From assembly GCF_020921035.1 (NCBI RefSeq), contig NC_063151.1, forward strand, positions 21,396,934 to 21,460,933: DNA of 64,000 nucleotides, in the 5' to 3' direction. Both the position numbers and the translations under genes were made by a program. Below the pieces are notes generated by a model. It did no database searches, was not told the DNA's origin, and worked only from the letters and a program-made list of their open reading frames with translations. Origin of the DNA: Rhodamnia argentea (taxonomy: Eukaryota > Streptophyta > Magnoliopsida > Myrtales > Myrtaceae). This document shows, piece after piece, positions 33,717-46,744 of this stretch (positions within the stretch are counted from its first letter, which is position 1; each line of letters begins with the position of its first letter).

Positions 33717-34485
33717 AAAAAAAAATCCCTAAGTAGTTGCTTGAACTTTCTGGCAAACCTATGAACCGAACTAATCCAATAATGCAGTCCTTGGCACCTC
33801 CCATAAGTTTTTCATGCAAAAAGCATGTAAGACAACAATTTTTTTCTTAATGATCGACACCGACGCATATCGACACGAACAATCGAGAATTAATCCTCCT
33901 TTGTGGTCCGGAACGATATGAGCCATAAATAATAAATAAAAAGTAATAAATAACCATACTTCAAGGATGAACTTTACATTCAATGCAAACTTAGCTGTGC
34001 TAACACGTCCTCAATCTTTAGCTACAGTCCGCTCATGTGTGGGCAGGAAGATTACTAATAAGTCTCTTTTGCTCAGATTTCACTTTCAGCAGCTTCATGT
34101 CAACTCCTTAGCTATGTGGTGTGTTCGACCAAACAGGTGTCCCGGACGTGGAAAGTGGCATTGATCACGAGTAGTTCTGGGGCCTAAAGGTTACTTTGGC
34201 GGGTTTGTACATGATTTGAATTTGAACTTCCATTGTCCTAAAGCCGACGATGTTTTTGAGCAGCGAAACTCACAAGACATGATTCTATTACTACCTCGGC
34301 GAAAACCGAAAACATTAGCTCTTCGATGCCGCAATTTATAAGCAGGGGAAGCTATGTATGACACCACAAAAGGGGAAGGAGAAAAAAAGAAAGATGAAGA
34401 GAAAAGTTCTTCCACTCTGCTGAGTTCTCATGACAGGGGAAGCTGTGTGTATGTATTAAGACGAAAAGAACTCAAGAAATGAAGC
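33717..34485. other. Spacer between convergent genes
   Basis: No gene supported. It includes the 3' end region of the minus-strand GRX-DEP-DUF547 gene just right of it. Confidence 0.4.
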
Positions 34486-37400
34486 TTAGCAATTCGCTCC
34501 CCAGTCATATGGCTGGTATGTCACCTTCAATTGATTGCTCGAAAGCATCTCCAGCAGGGCCTCGGAGTCCTGCGAGGCTAGATAGTTTGATGCATGCTTA
34601 AGCACTTCCACCTCGTTTTTCCCGAAATCTACACGGAACCTGTCGTCACACGATCAGTTACGAAAATGTCATGAGCTTCTTCAACTAGGAAAATAGAAAG
34701 AGATGTCGGACAAAGCAAAACTTCACACGCTTTATATATGTCGTGACAAGAAAACAAAGGCACTGCACAATAAATTGTTTAAAAGTGTCTCCGGCTTTGA
34801 GTTGCGAAAGATTCGTCAAGTTCATCGACACGAGGGCACGCAAGAAAATACAGAATGACATGCTGTAGCCAATCCATCAACATGGAAATATGGGCCAATT
34901 TAAAGCCCGTGCTGCATTTGAAGGCATCTACAATAACTTACCACTTTAGGATCTTGCTGACAGAGGCAACCTTGGTATTCGGATCGTAATAAAATCCCCC
35001 ACTTCTTAAGAAAAGGCAAGCTGCCTCCGTCAACTCTTTGTCAATATTCCCAGGTGAATAGCATTGAAGAGCTGGTCCAGACCGAGTGCCACATACAAGT
35101 GCAAAGTGAATAAGAGGCTCTGGATATGGAAGAGCCACCTATTTCCAAATGAATGAAAATTTCTTCAGGGGAGTAGAATACAACTTTCCTCCACAAAAAA
35201 TAAGATGTTGAGAGAGAAAATGCACCCTAATATATGAAGCATCCAAGACTGGTAAGTCTGGAGTCTCTTGTCATTCTTGCAACACGACGATATGCGTTAA
35301 ACAAACCACTCTCCCCAGTCAATGACTGGAAAAGAAAATACTTACACATATATGTATCGAACCGTATAGTAGAAAAACAGAAAAAGACATAAAACAACCC
35401 AAGTCAATCTATGGTAAAAATCTAAAGAGTTAGCTCCTCTATTTTTCTGCTTACATAGAGCACCATGCTAGGAGAAAAAAGACTTCATGTGGCAACTTTA
35501 CAACTTTTGGGCTATAGGAAGAGGAAAAGGAAACAAAAACCTGAAACTAAGCGAGTTTCTGTACTTGACATAATGTCCAGCATATAGTCCTGTTAAGATG
35601 CAGATATGTTTGCAATCTCGTTCTTATATTTTGGACAAGAAAGAGCTAAAGAATGGCTGACACACAAGCAGAAAACTTATTCCAGTTTATCATAATACTC
35701 TACTCGACAAATAGGCAAAGCAGATTGGGGAAACAAAAAAGGTAAATAACAATAGTATCAGCACCCTACCTTGGATCGTTTATCTTTGGCACCAAACGGT
35801 TTCATGAGGTTGTAAGGCGGTCGCTGATTGCCCCGAAGAATACCATTTTGGATGGCAGAAAGTGAATAGGTGCATCCACCAACAACATACTTGAAATCTC
35901 CAAATAACTTCTTACGTTCCAGTGCTCCAGCCGGATGACCCCACACCAGTATAGCATGGATTGCCATCATGTTGTAGAGGTTAATAAAAAAGGCAAGCTT
36001 CTCCTCCCTAGGCATGCCCTGCAATTCTACCCTTTGGAGTTCCTCTACAGTTCTCAAATACCTAAATGAATAAGACCTTACTGAATACTTGTGCATACAA
36101 CAGATAGAGTTCAAAGAATCGACATCATCAACCTATTGAAAGAAAGCTCACCTTGCAAACTCCTCACTTCCATGAATACTTCTATAGTCCACATGCTTTC
36201 CATCTTCTGAGGTGTAAGCATCAAAGATTGCATAGGATAGAAATCTCAATCGCGATGCTATTTCAATTATGGGCTTTGGCTTCACATCTATAATACCTCT
36301 AGGAATGTTGTAACACTGTGTTGATACAATCGGGTCGTGGTCCAGAAATCGATACAAGTGATTACCGTCCTCAAATTCATTCTCACTAGAATCACAAAGG
36401 GCATTAAGAAAAGTCAACTATATATTTAATGCATGGAACGAGATGATTGTAACATAGCAAGAGAACAAGAAAATACTCACTCAAGAACATGATAAAAGAA
36501 GAGTTTGCTGGCGAGCTTTCTACCAAATTGAATAGCCTGGCCCATGAGGAAAAAGGATTATTAGTGCAACTGAACACAAATAATCAAGCCAAATTACATG
36601 ATATGGACACATTAACCAATAACAAAAAAAGATTTTACAAACTGACCTCTTCCCTTTCCAGGTATTGGTCCTCTGATATGAAATTTACAGCTTCTGAACC
36701 AAGAAAACAGCTAGTGAACCTGCGCATTTTACTGAATCGATCCTTGACAGGAACTGATTCTTTCATCTTCCGAACAACAATGGCCAGCTCATCAATAGCC
36801 CCACTATTAGACGCGTCGTCTTCGCCAGAAAGAGGCGGTAAAGGAGCTTCAGGCGATGGTGCCTCAGCAATTAGATAATCTATCTTGTCCTTGAGCTTGC
36901 CAGTCTCATCCAAGTTTTTCATCTCACTCAAACCTCCAATAAGTATCTCATTGAATAAGACCTTTGGAACAGCTGAAGAACCACTAATCTTTTCCAGCTC
37001 CAGCTTTCTACTTGGATAAACGTCGACATTAATTTCAACATACCTAAGCCGCTTTCTGTACAAGAACAGCCTAGCCTCTTTGCATTCCTGGCAACCTAGT
37101 CTTGTATAAAGAATGATTCTTCCTTTTGCTACGATAGGTTGCAGCAAGTCATTTACAACCTCCTGCTGCTCAGCTTTGTTTTCTTCATCAGCATCTCTAG
37201 TAAACTTGAAATAGCTAAGAGGGTTCCATGTGGATTTTTCTGATGCTTTTTGAGAAGCTTCTTCAGCTTTAACTTCTTGGCAGGACTCTCCATCCTCTTT
37301 ATTTTCCTGAGTAGCGACTTCCTCATCATCACCTTTTTTTCCAGAAAGGCGACGCAAGACGGTGGAGACTGCATCTGCACTCTTGTCCATGACAAAGTTC

Positions 37401-38329
37401 TTAATGGCAGCTGCCTTCTCAGGCCAATTGCTTCCCTGAGTTTCTGGATCAAGATCCAAAGAGCGGAGAGATGTAGACCTAATACTTTCCATTCCTGGAA
37501 CTTCCGTTCCATCAAAAACGGGCTCAGCTTCCTTTTCCTCGCTGATATTGTCAGTTTCCTTCATAGATTGGCTTACTTCTTCCTTAGCCCTGTGCTCCAA
37601 GTTCCCATCGTCACTTTTTTCATCACCAGCATCATATTGTTTATGGGTATTATCTGATTTTTCCGCTTGAGCTTTAGATTCTGCATCTATTTGCCCATTC
37701 AACTTGTCAGACAAGTCTTTTCCACTGTCATTTTCTGGCTTGGCACTGGTCTTGACATCATTCAGAGCTTCTACGTTTTTTGATGGTTCATCTTGATCAT
37801 CTTGCTTTGCACTGGCCTTGACATCATTCGGAGCTTCTATGCTTTCAGATGGTTCATCTTGAACCGTCTTGTCAACATTATCAACTCCACCTTCTTCTAC
37901 CTTCTCGGTTTCTGAGGAGCTATTTTCTTCCCTATTAGTGTCTTCTTTGTGCATGACTTCTTCAGACAAGTCTTTTCCGCTGTCATTTTCTGGCTTGGCA
38001 CAGGTCTTGACATCACTCAGAGCTTCTAGGTTTTTTGACGGTTCATCTTGGTCATCTTGCTTTGCACTGGCCTTGACATCATTCGGAGATTCTATGTTTT
38101 CTGATGGTTCATCTTGAACCGTCTTGTCAACGTTATCAACTCCACCTTGCTCTACCTTCTCAGTTTCTGAGGAGCTATTTTCTTCCCTATTAGTGTCTTC
38201 CTTGTGCATGACTGCTTCGTCCTCTAATCTTTTATCTTGATCATTATTACTGGGAGCACCAGTTGCATTTTCCCTTACCTTCTCAGCTTGTGGAGAGTTA
38301 GCATCTTGACTAGAATGTTCCTTGTCCAT
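34486..38329 (-). CDS. Glutaredoxin-DEP-DUF547 fusion protein
   Basis: Coding exons are 38329-36647, 36536-36481, 36385-36152, 36061-35770, 35138-34942 and 34639-34486, giving 871 residues. All junctions keep frame with GT-AG signals. Order: a long acidic Glu/Asp/Lys/Ser-rich N-terminus (1 to about 390) with an 85-residue tandem repeat, then a glutaredoxin-like domain (about 400-490; CQEC at 413-416, cis-Pro in AVPKV at 455), then a DEP domain (about 511-600; FGRKLASKLFFYHVL), then DUF547 (about 660-790; KLAFFINLYNMMAIHAILVWG). Arabidopsis At4g08550 has this layout as I remember it and is annotated only as a predicted disulfide oxidoreductase. The start is the first ATG of the long exon, and a non-coding first exon lies upstream. 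Redox-linked signalling at a membrane or scaffold is inferred from the domains. Its true substrate is unknown. Confidence 0.9.
37706..38212 (-). repeat. 255-bp in-frame tandem repeat in the fusion gene
   Basis: Residues 40-123 and 125-208 are near-identical copies, each starting VMHKEDTNREENSSSETEKV and ending KPENDSGKDLS. The period is 85 codons (255 bp). The few differences (E/S, S/A, C/S changes) point to a recent unequal crossover in the disordered acidic region. The frame is preserved. Confidence 0.9.
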
Positions 38330-39670
38330 GACCCAGCACGATCAAACTAACTGAATAGTAACTAATTCAAACCAAGTTTTCAGAATTTCATTTTCCTGCA
38401 CCATATAATCAATATAAAAAGTCTAATTCAAACACAAGCCTAATATTTTGAATGAAGGTTTCCTGCAGAAACTAGTGAAAGTGCATTTACTTATGACTAT
38501 AAAGGACGAGGTTATGTAGCCAGCCAGTAAAACCAAAGCAGCTTTATCACCAAGTAGAAGGCAATGCATGTTAAAGAATTACATAGTCCACATCCAGATA
38601 GACGATAAACTGATAAAAAAAGCAAGGTGCTTTTTAAGGCTCCAAGGACATTGAGGGACATTAAGCCATGATTCCACGAGCTTGAGAAATAAGTAAGAAT
38701 GAACAAAAAATTCCATCCTATTTCTGCATTGGCATAGCAGACAACAAACCTAATAAAAAACCGTGCGCCAACTTTAAAATCATACCAAATCCACAGTTAA
38801 CGTAAGAGGAACACGTAGTTGGGCCTTACCAAAGTGACCATCGGAAACATTACTTTTGAAGAGCAGGTACCGTTGTTAAAGGGTCATAATCAACAAACCC
38901 TTTTACATCAACAAGCACGCTTCTAAGATTAACAACAGCCTGAACAAAGAACTAACCTAAGCAGAGGAAGTTATCAAGAATTCAACTCGGTCTATCTGCA
39001 GATTCAATCCTCCATATAAAGAACTAAAACCTCAACAAAAGGCCTGTACAAACCATTAAATCTCCATTCTCGTCTCATCCATGTCAGGAAAAGCGGTAAG
39101 GTCAAAATCCGGCACCACTATCTGCCAAAATTTGCAAATCATCTCTGATTCATTAAACTAAGGCGAACGCAAATATCCCCAAAATCGTCTTCCTCAACTT
39201 CCAAACAAACAGCACGATCGAAATGGAAATACCCAATGAGTAAAAAAAAGCCCAAAGCAGACAGCAATCACACGGTAAGCAAGTCCAGTCGCAACGGGTG
39301 CATATCCAAAGAGCAACAGAGAAACAGCACTCTCGTGGCTTAAATCAGAACAACAGCACGAAATAACCCAAGGGATTCATCAACCATTTGCGAGCAAATG
39401 GGGATGGAAGAAATCTTACCGATCCGAGAGAAGAAGATCGACGCTTCAGATTGAAGAGGGTCGTGAAGAAAAACAGGGGAAGGTGAAGAAGATTCAAAGG
39501 AGGAGGAGGAGGAGGAAACGGGAGAGAAGGGGTTTGAAAATGGGGAGAAACGGTGGACTTTTCTTGGTTCTTGGGGGAGTTGCACCAAATAAAACTGAAA
39601 ATGGGGGAACAAAAAGGATCGAAATTCGAGAACTTGAAAACCATAGAAATGGAGGGAGGAGAGGATGAGC
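38330..39670 (-). other. 5' leader exons and intron of the fusion gene; promoter
   Basis: A probable non-coding first exon ends at 39420 with donor GGTAAG (minus strand). An acceptor TGCAG at 38396 would join it to a leader piece 38395-38330 just before the ATG. That leaves an intron of about 1 kb with no open frame of interest. Transcription would start somewhere near 39650. This placement rests on splice signals only. Confidence 0.5.
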
Positions 39671-42600
39671 GAGCGTGAGAAGCGGGAACAACTCCGTGGG
39701 CTTTAAAGACACACTCTTGTTTTTTATCCCTTGTTGTTTTCCCTTTCCGGACGTCATTTTCCTTTTGCCTATCTTTGGATTCAGAACCTTCGGAAGTACT
39801 TGAAAAGGCCGAAGACGATCGGATCTCGGTCCTTGGATCGACGGCTGTTCAAAGTATCCTGCTCGCTTGCGCGAATAGGAGAACCGGCCCGGTTGGCTCG
39901 GCCGAACGTAAACTTTTTCGGGCCAGATCGGAGGCCGGTTGAGTTTTGGATAAGTACGGGTCGCGAGCTTTAAACCCGAAAAGCCCAAGGAGCCCGATTC
40001 GGCTATGTCAAAACATTCGATGGCTAGACACCCAAATTTTTGCACGCGGGACAGATCCCACCATTTGTTAGCAGCTCATTGTACGGGCGTTGATAAAATG
40101 TCGGACGGGTCACGGAACGTTGCATATTAGGGGGCGCCAACATGTATGGTAGAGGACATTAGCCGCCCCCCCCCCAAAAAAAATGACATCATTGTGAAGT
40201 TTGATTCCACAATTTTTTCGATTTCCGGTAAAAAATGAGCGGAAAGACTATATTGAAATTTAGCGTAAAGATTTAGGATTAAGTTGACAAATTGAAAAAT
40301 TTAAGACGAATTGCCGTCTGTACTATAATCTTAAGACCGGTTGCTAACAATTTACCCACCAAAAATGGCACCGAGAATAAGAAAGAACGGTAATACCATG
40401 TGATGAAGAGTCTTTTCAAGTAACTGAAATGGGGGGACAATTCTAATGGAGATGAAGAACATAGGAGGGGTACAACTGATCGTAGCATGACGAAAGGGGG
40501 AGGATTCAACAAAGTTTTTGAGCGGAACAAGTTCTAATGGAGATGAAGAACGGAGGAGAGGAGCTATTCAACCGAAGAATAGAGCCGTGAATGTTGAAAA
40601 TATGTATCGAGCTTGAGCCCGAAGCGAAAATTTGAATATTCCAAACTGAATATTTTTCTATTTTGTCTTGATATCAAATTAGAATTGTCCAAGCAAGATA
40701 GAGAAGGAAAATATTGACGGGGCTAATATTCGGATTGTTACGATCTTTGCACTAATATTGAAAATTCAAGTGACTTGAATCGGAAGATTATTCGATCAAC
40801 TTGGGTTTTTTGCCGACCAATATATGCTGACCATCTTGACCAAATATAGAGTCCTCGAGCGGTGATATGAATAATTAGAAATCGCTAGCCCGATAGTATT
40901 GTCGGTTATTTCTAACCATTTCTCAACAAATAAGTGTTTTATGCAAAATACATGATGGTATGTGGATATATGATTAAAATTGTATTATCTCTAACAATAC
41001 TGTCAAAAAAACATTTCCATAAATAATTTAAGAGTATCTTTTGTGGCGAGTCGAGCCTCGTCGGTCGACGCATGTGGCCTGTCATCGGCTAGTGCCCGGG
41101 AATGGCGACCAACTAAGGGAAAAGAAAAGAATAAAAAGAAAAGAAAATTATAATTAATTATTAAAATATTAAAATAAAATAAAATATTAAAAAGTCGAGA
41201 GGAGAAATTCCGAAAAATATTTTCACCTCTTCAAATTGGAAAATTCACTTTTCTAATTCCATGCATGAATATTTTCGTTGATCGAAAAGTATTTTCGGTT
41301 GACCTGTCAATTTTAACAAGCCAAACGGATGAAAGTTTGGAAAATGAATTTTCGAAAAACACTTTCATCCAAACAAACCCGCCATAGTGACCATTGCCGC
41401 AAATTACGCTTTGCACTGAGTTGTTTGCTGCGAGGAATTACATGAATGCACAAACTTTAATTATCACCGAGCACGATGAGCGCGTTGAAACGAAGAAGGT
41501 GTTATGACATATGTTGATATATCCTTTCAAAGTTACTCTTTCTATATATATTCTAATATGGACTAAAAAAAATGGAATTTAGTCTCACATCGTGCACCCT
41601 TTGAATAGAGGATATAGCAATTTATCTTGGATTTTATCGATCTAAGTAGGAGACAATATACTGGGGGAAGAGGAGTGGTGATGTGGGCTTCTTCCACTAG
41701 ACTCGAACGTTATTTCTGTTTACTATTACCTAAAAATAATCAAGTTATTAATAACCGGTGGGGTTGGTTTGGTGTTCAGTGTATATTAGTAAAGAAGGCT
41801 TCATATCCGAATAAAGAAAGAATAAAGTAAAGGTGCATAATAAGTCATCTCAAATCAATGAATTTATTGTAAAATTCCTCTCATGATATGATGTATTTTT
41901 ATTACAATTTTTTTTTTTTACTGATAAAGGGATCAAATGCAAAGAATGAAACAAAAAACAGACAAAAGTGTCAAAGTCTGTCGATTGAAAGTGTTCTCGT
42001 TCTCATCCTCGATACATCTAACCTCTACTGGATGTGATTCCAAAAGTTGAAAAGAGGACTCCCCATGATTGAGAACTCACAATCGATAGAGGGGCATTCG
42101 AGATTAGCTAAAGGCGAAAGGTCTCGCCTATATCTGCAGGAGCTACACATGCATCGTCACTCATTCGGATCTTTTCTATCAATATGAACCTAGAGCAATC
42201 GCATGATGAACCAAGAAGTCGCCAGGACCAATAGTTAAGAATAGTGAATTACTATTCTTATCAATAGCATTTAACCAATCGGGCAAATGCTAGGCTATTC
42301 CTTAAAGATAAAAGTTCATCGAACCCATATGAAGTTTTACCATGAGTGGATTATATTCATTGGGTAAATATAGGCTCGATTAGGATTTATTTCTCCGAAT
42401 TACCAAAAGCAAGCATGACATCACTATGAATATAAAGCCCCAAAGTGCGGAACCCTAGAAAAAGGCTTGCCCAACTTAAATGGCACATGGTAGCTTCATT
42501 ATGGTCTAACATTCTTGCTAGGCTGATTATGAACTGGAAGGAGGCACAGGGTATACAAGTTTAGCATCTGCGACTCTTGCTTGGCTTGGCGGATGTGACA

Positions 42601-42930
42601 AAGGAGGACAAAGGAGGACGAAACTCAGGTTTGGTTTATTGCTTTTTTTTTGTGCCTATTTCTCCTGAGGTGGTTAGGTCATAGCGACGGCTAACCTTAA
42701 CTCAATAGGGGATTCGATCCAGCCGCAAAGGGGGTTTCGATTTTTCCCATAGAGAAGCAGATTTTTCTGCCTTTATATATATTTTTTGTATATTTGTTTT
42801 ATCATATATATGATGGAAGCAATGATAAATTCATGATAATTTTTTTTTTTTTTTTTGCAATTATGCATGATATATTTGTCAATTTATAATTTTATATAAA
42901 TGATCTGTATAATAGATTTATTTATTTTTA
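39671..42930. other. Spacer with decayed elements, no gene
   Basis: Holds a right-arm fragment of the 33119-type element at about 40195-40360, and a short direct repeat 'ttctaatggagatgaagaac' (40442-40461 and 40531-40550). It also has a GC-rich element core at 41041-41115 with AT-rich flanks, and T-rich tracts near 41908, 42643 and 42840. The 42640-42780 stretch ('cctgaggtggttagg..ggattcgatcc') and 42935-42975 may be decayed short retroposons. No coding gene is supported. Confidence 0.4.
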
Positions 42931-43095
42931 TTGGTAAAAGGGAGGGAAGCCCGAGGGGCGCGAAGGGAATTCCACATGCGTAATATAAATGCAGTTAAGC
43001 AAGTTGGGAGCGATGACTGATGAGAGTCTTATGACCGTTTTGCTACGATACGAAGCAGTTGAAACGATTTCCCTAACGGCCTAACCTCCTCTCCG

Positions 43096-43150
43096 TCTAG
43101 AGAGGGGGCGAGAGAGAGCGAGCGAGCGAGCTCGAGCTCGAGCTCGAGCT
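43096..43150 (+). repeat. GAGC/CTCGAG-rich leader repeat before the rhomboid ATG
   Basis: A GAGA stretch becomes GCGAGCGAGCGAG and then four GAGCTC units in a row. The GAGCTCGAGCTC run is self-complementary and lies 17-60 nt upstream of the start codon, so a hairpin in the leader RNA is possible. GAGCTCGAGCTC recurs inside the coding region at about 43195-43206. Confidence 0.6.
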
Positions 43151-43166
43151 TTGCTTGCGGAATCGA

Positions 43167-46113
43167 ATGGCCGCTTCCGCCAAGATCGGCGCAGAGCTCG
43201 AGCTCAAGCCCCGCCACCATCCGAGGCGGTCGTTCGATTTCGGCGACCATCCCTGGGGCGGCGACGAGGACAGGTTGCCTTTCTTCAGATCGGCCTCTCG
43301 CCGGCGAGGCGACACGTGGATCGTCTCCCTCTTCGTGCTCCTCCACGTCTTCGCCTTCGTCGCCACCATGGCCGTCAACAACTGCGGTGAGAACTCCCAC
43401 GGCGATTGCGCGCTCGAGGCCCTCGGCAGGTTCTCGTTCCAGCCGCTCCCCGAAAACCCCCTGCTCGGACCTTCTGCTTCGACGTGAGATTCTTCGTTTC
43501 TTCTCGCAGTACTCGTGGTTTTTCGTTTTCATTGTGGTGATGTTCGACATTTTGAGCTCCTCTCGCTGGAGTAGGTGCCAGTGCTTCTAGTTGCTCTCCC
43601 CATGGTTCCCAAAGATTGCTTCTAGAACTGTACCATCAAAATTGGAGTGTGTGGTTGGATCTCATCTTATGGAGACGAAGAGTCATCCAGATCAAATAGG
43701 ATCGCAAATTCTAGTGCCCTAAGCTTCTTCCTTTTTTAAGTGATATTCTAGTAGGTTTAGAAGTCAGGGATAACGGCAATGGCGGCTGTGGGGGCGAAGT
43801 GGCAGAGGTGGTGGGATGATGCTGGTGTAGGAAGGAAGTTTTGGTGAAAACATTTTGGCAAATTGGCCATGATGGTGATGGAGTAGTGGCGAATGGAGGT
43901 GAGGGAACAACCAGAGAGTGATTGTCTATTGTAGAGGATAAAAAAGCTAAGATAATGGTGGAGTCACGGTAGTTAGAGGCAGCAATGACTCAGTTCCATG
44001 GCCCTGGCGGCGAGAACAAGAGTGATAGGGGTGGAGGTGGGGTTGGCAACAAGATTGCTTGAGACATGAGAATGGCAAGATCCCCTACAGAGTAGGAAAG
44101 TTGAGGCTACACCCTCTGTTCATGTAGCCTCGTAATTTTTATCTCTGAAATGACTTGAATCCAATAATTTAGAGGAATGTTAAATCTCTGCTGTTCTGTG
44201 CCTTCTAGCCAGACTACATACACACAGGTGCAGGGTGGTCAGAAGCAGAAAAAATGGGTGTTAGAATTCTGATAGAATGTTCCCGGAAGCAGCAGGTGTC
44301 GAACCACTAACACTCTCACGATATACACATGCGATCCTCTTTTATGTCTAGTACTTTGGTGGCATCTACCATATCTGCTGGTTTTTTTTTTTTTTTTCAA
44401 GTCTTGTGAAAAGGGATGCTTGACGATGCTGTTTTGTTTCGTGAGGTTGGTTTTTTCCTCTCGTAATAGCGATGCATATGTGAACATGGAATATAGCAAT
44501 GCTTTTTTGGTCTTGCAAGTCTCAACAAAAGAGAGAAAGATCACTTATTATTGTGTTTTATCAGGCTGGATGCAGTGGGGGCTGTCCGACGAACATTGCT
44601 GACTGAGCACCAGAGTTGGCGACTCCTCACTGCACCATGGTTGCATGCTGGGATTTTCCACCTATTGATCAATCTGGTCAGTGTCATGTACTTGGGGATT
44701 CATCTAGAGCAGGAGTTTGGACCATGTAGGTATTTTGGCTTCATGATAACCTTTGAAGTTTAATAAATATTAAGTTATGTTAGACTAATCTTTCATTCTA
44801 TTATCCATCTCATTATTTTACTTGCTTTGCAGTAAGATCAGGGATGATCTATGCACTCTCTGCCTTGGTTGGTAGCTTCGTTTCTGCACTTTTTGTCCAA
44901 GACAGTCCACAAGTCGGTGCATCTGCTGCTCTTTTTGGACTATTGGGAGCTATGCTTGCTGTTTTAATACGCTATTGGAGACATTTCAATGATAAGGTTG
45001 ATACTGCATGTATTTACGTGTTCTAACCATTATTTCACTGTGTTAATCTATTCTACCTTTCTGGATTTCTCGATCACCATATAAGTCTCTCCTTTACGTG
45101 TTGCAGTTTGCTGCTCTGCTTATCATTTTCTCAATCTTCTCAATCAATTTTGCTGTTGGCCTGTTGCCCTATATTGATAACTTTTCAAGCATTGGAGGCT
45201 TCATATCGGGATTTCTACTTGGTGTCGTGGCTCTATATAAACCTCAACGTAGAGAACTTCCTCCCAGTAAGGTTGGTCTCTTTGACTATGGTGTTCAGAG
45301 TTCCCTCAAGTTGAAGCAGAAGCTGGATAAACCAGTGCTGAGGATTGTGGCTCTTGTTCTCTTTGGTCTCGTGTGAGTTGGAGTTTTTATTTTCTTTGTG
45401 GCAATTGTCTTCCCTCACTCTGTTGGTGAATTAGATCTCATAAATTGATATTCTTTGTTGTGCAGATTCTCTGGCTGTCTTGTCGCTGCACTATGGAGAA
45501 TCGACTTAAACCAGTACTGCAGTTGGTGCTATTTTCTCAATTGCATCGCTTCCAAAAGATGGAGCTGCAACGACATGACGACTTCTTGCGAGGTACCGAG
45601 ATTATTTTGAATTTGTAGTCCTATGACATAGACTTATTACAGTTAACTAGCGTGTTCTTTCGCAATGGAGCATATAATTTCGACATTGGGTTTGGTTCGA
45701 CAAATGTGTACCTTGCTTGTCGGAAGCTGAAGCTGTTCCTTTTCTTTCTTTTTCCCTCACAAATTTGGAGCCCAACCAGTGTTGCTACAGCTTGCCAAGT
45801 CCCCCGGTCCTTTCTTTATGCTTTTGATACCACCATCTTTTTCTCAGTTTCTTTCAGGAAACATTAAGTTGAATTCACATAGTAGATCTTGGCATAGTAT
45901 TTCGACATCATACTAGAGACTCGATATCCTCAATGACACATTTACCATTTGTGATTTTGCAATTTCCTGTGCTTCTAACAGATTTTGCAGTCAGTGGAGC
46001 GCAATGCCGAGTTAACTTTGACCTGCATGGCTAATGGAAAATTCAGGGTGTTTTCTTTCACCAACATTTCACCAGCCAGAATGGGGGATCTGTGCACTCT
46101 GATATGCTCGTAG
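43167..46113 (+). CDS. KOM: KOMPEITO-like rhomboid, probable pseudoprotease
   Basis: Exons 43167-43483, 44565-44725, 44833-44996, 45107-45372, 45466-45592 and 45991-46113 give 385 residues, all with GT-AG introns in frame. It is a multi-span membrane protein. The first segment is near 51-70. The rhomboid core has WLHAGIFHLLIN (131-142, His138 and Asn142), the serine motif GASAALFG (Ser190) and an IGGFISGFLLG segment (243-253). Active plant rhomboids carry DNFAHIGG in the last motif. Here it reads DNFSSIGG, so Ser242 replaces the catalytic His. The Cys-rich C-terminal domain (SCE..LTCMANGKFRVFSFTNIS..DLCTLICS) is the hallmark of Arabidopsis KOM (At1g77860), which is needed for pollen exine. 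A binding or sorting role rather than cleavage is inferred. Exon 6 has two in-frame acceptors 9 nt apart (45981, 45991). Confidence 0.88.
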
Positions 46114-46744
46114 ATCTTCTCTCTCGGACAGATTAGTAGCTTTGCATTCCCTTGACGGTCTCAAGCACGGTTTATGATACGTACACCAGTCTTCCGGTGA
46201 ATTTTGTATTCTTTTGTAGAGACTAAACCGACTAAGTTCTCCACTCTATTCCAGTCTTTGAAATGCAATGGCTCGATGTTCTTTCCGATTTTGATATGCT
46301 GTGCTGACACGTTCTCCAAACTGCTCCAATGCCATGGATTGGTTTCTTTTCTTGACTCAAGAGTATTCAAATCTTTGCTGCTAGAATTGGATCAAATACA
46401 CATGAATACGTGATGCACGTACGAAATTGTAACTTTTCACGGGGAAGCATAAACGTTAGAGGCAGTATTACCCTAAATCTCAGTCATCATTGTATTGGTC
46501 TGAGTTCAAGCAAATTTCCAGTACTGTTGTTGCTATTGCCGTTCACTCGACAAGCCCTCACGACGATTTTCGAGTGGAAAACATAATCTAAAGCTCTCGT
46601 GGACTGAATGCCAATTCATGAAGTTCAATGAAGGAAGAAGCACCGCCGCAAAATGTATTTTCAGGTCGGCGGCGGGGGCCGGATGTGGAAGGGGCCAAGT
46701 TCTAGCATTCAAAATTATTTACTAATCCGACATGTCACATGGAG
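46114..46744. other. Spacer between rhomboid and tRNA gene
   Basis: Contains the rhomboid 3' UTR. The small overlapping frames at 46161-46413 on both strands have no recognisable content. Confidence 0.4.

Noticed and set aside
37250-37657. Plus-strand 135-codon frame within the GRX-DEP-DUF547 exon
   Set aside because: It is antisense to a clearly coding exon, composition is biased, and no domain is seen.
43029-43550. Minus-strand 173-codon frame over rhomboid exon 1
   Set aside because: Shadow frame caused by the repeat-rich leader and GC-rich exon. The plus strand has the recognised protein.
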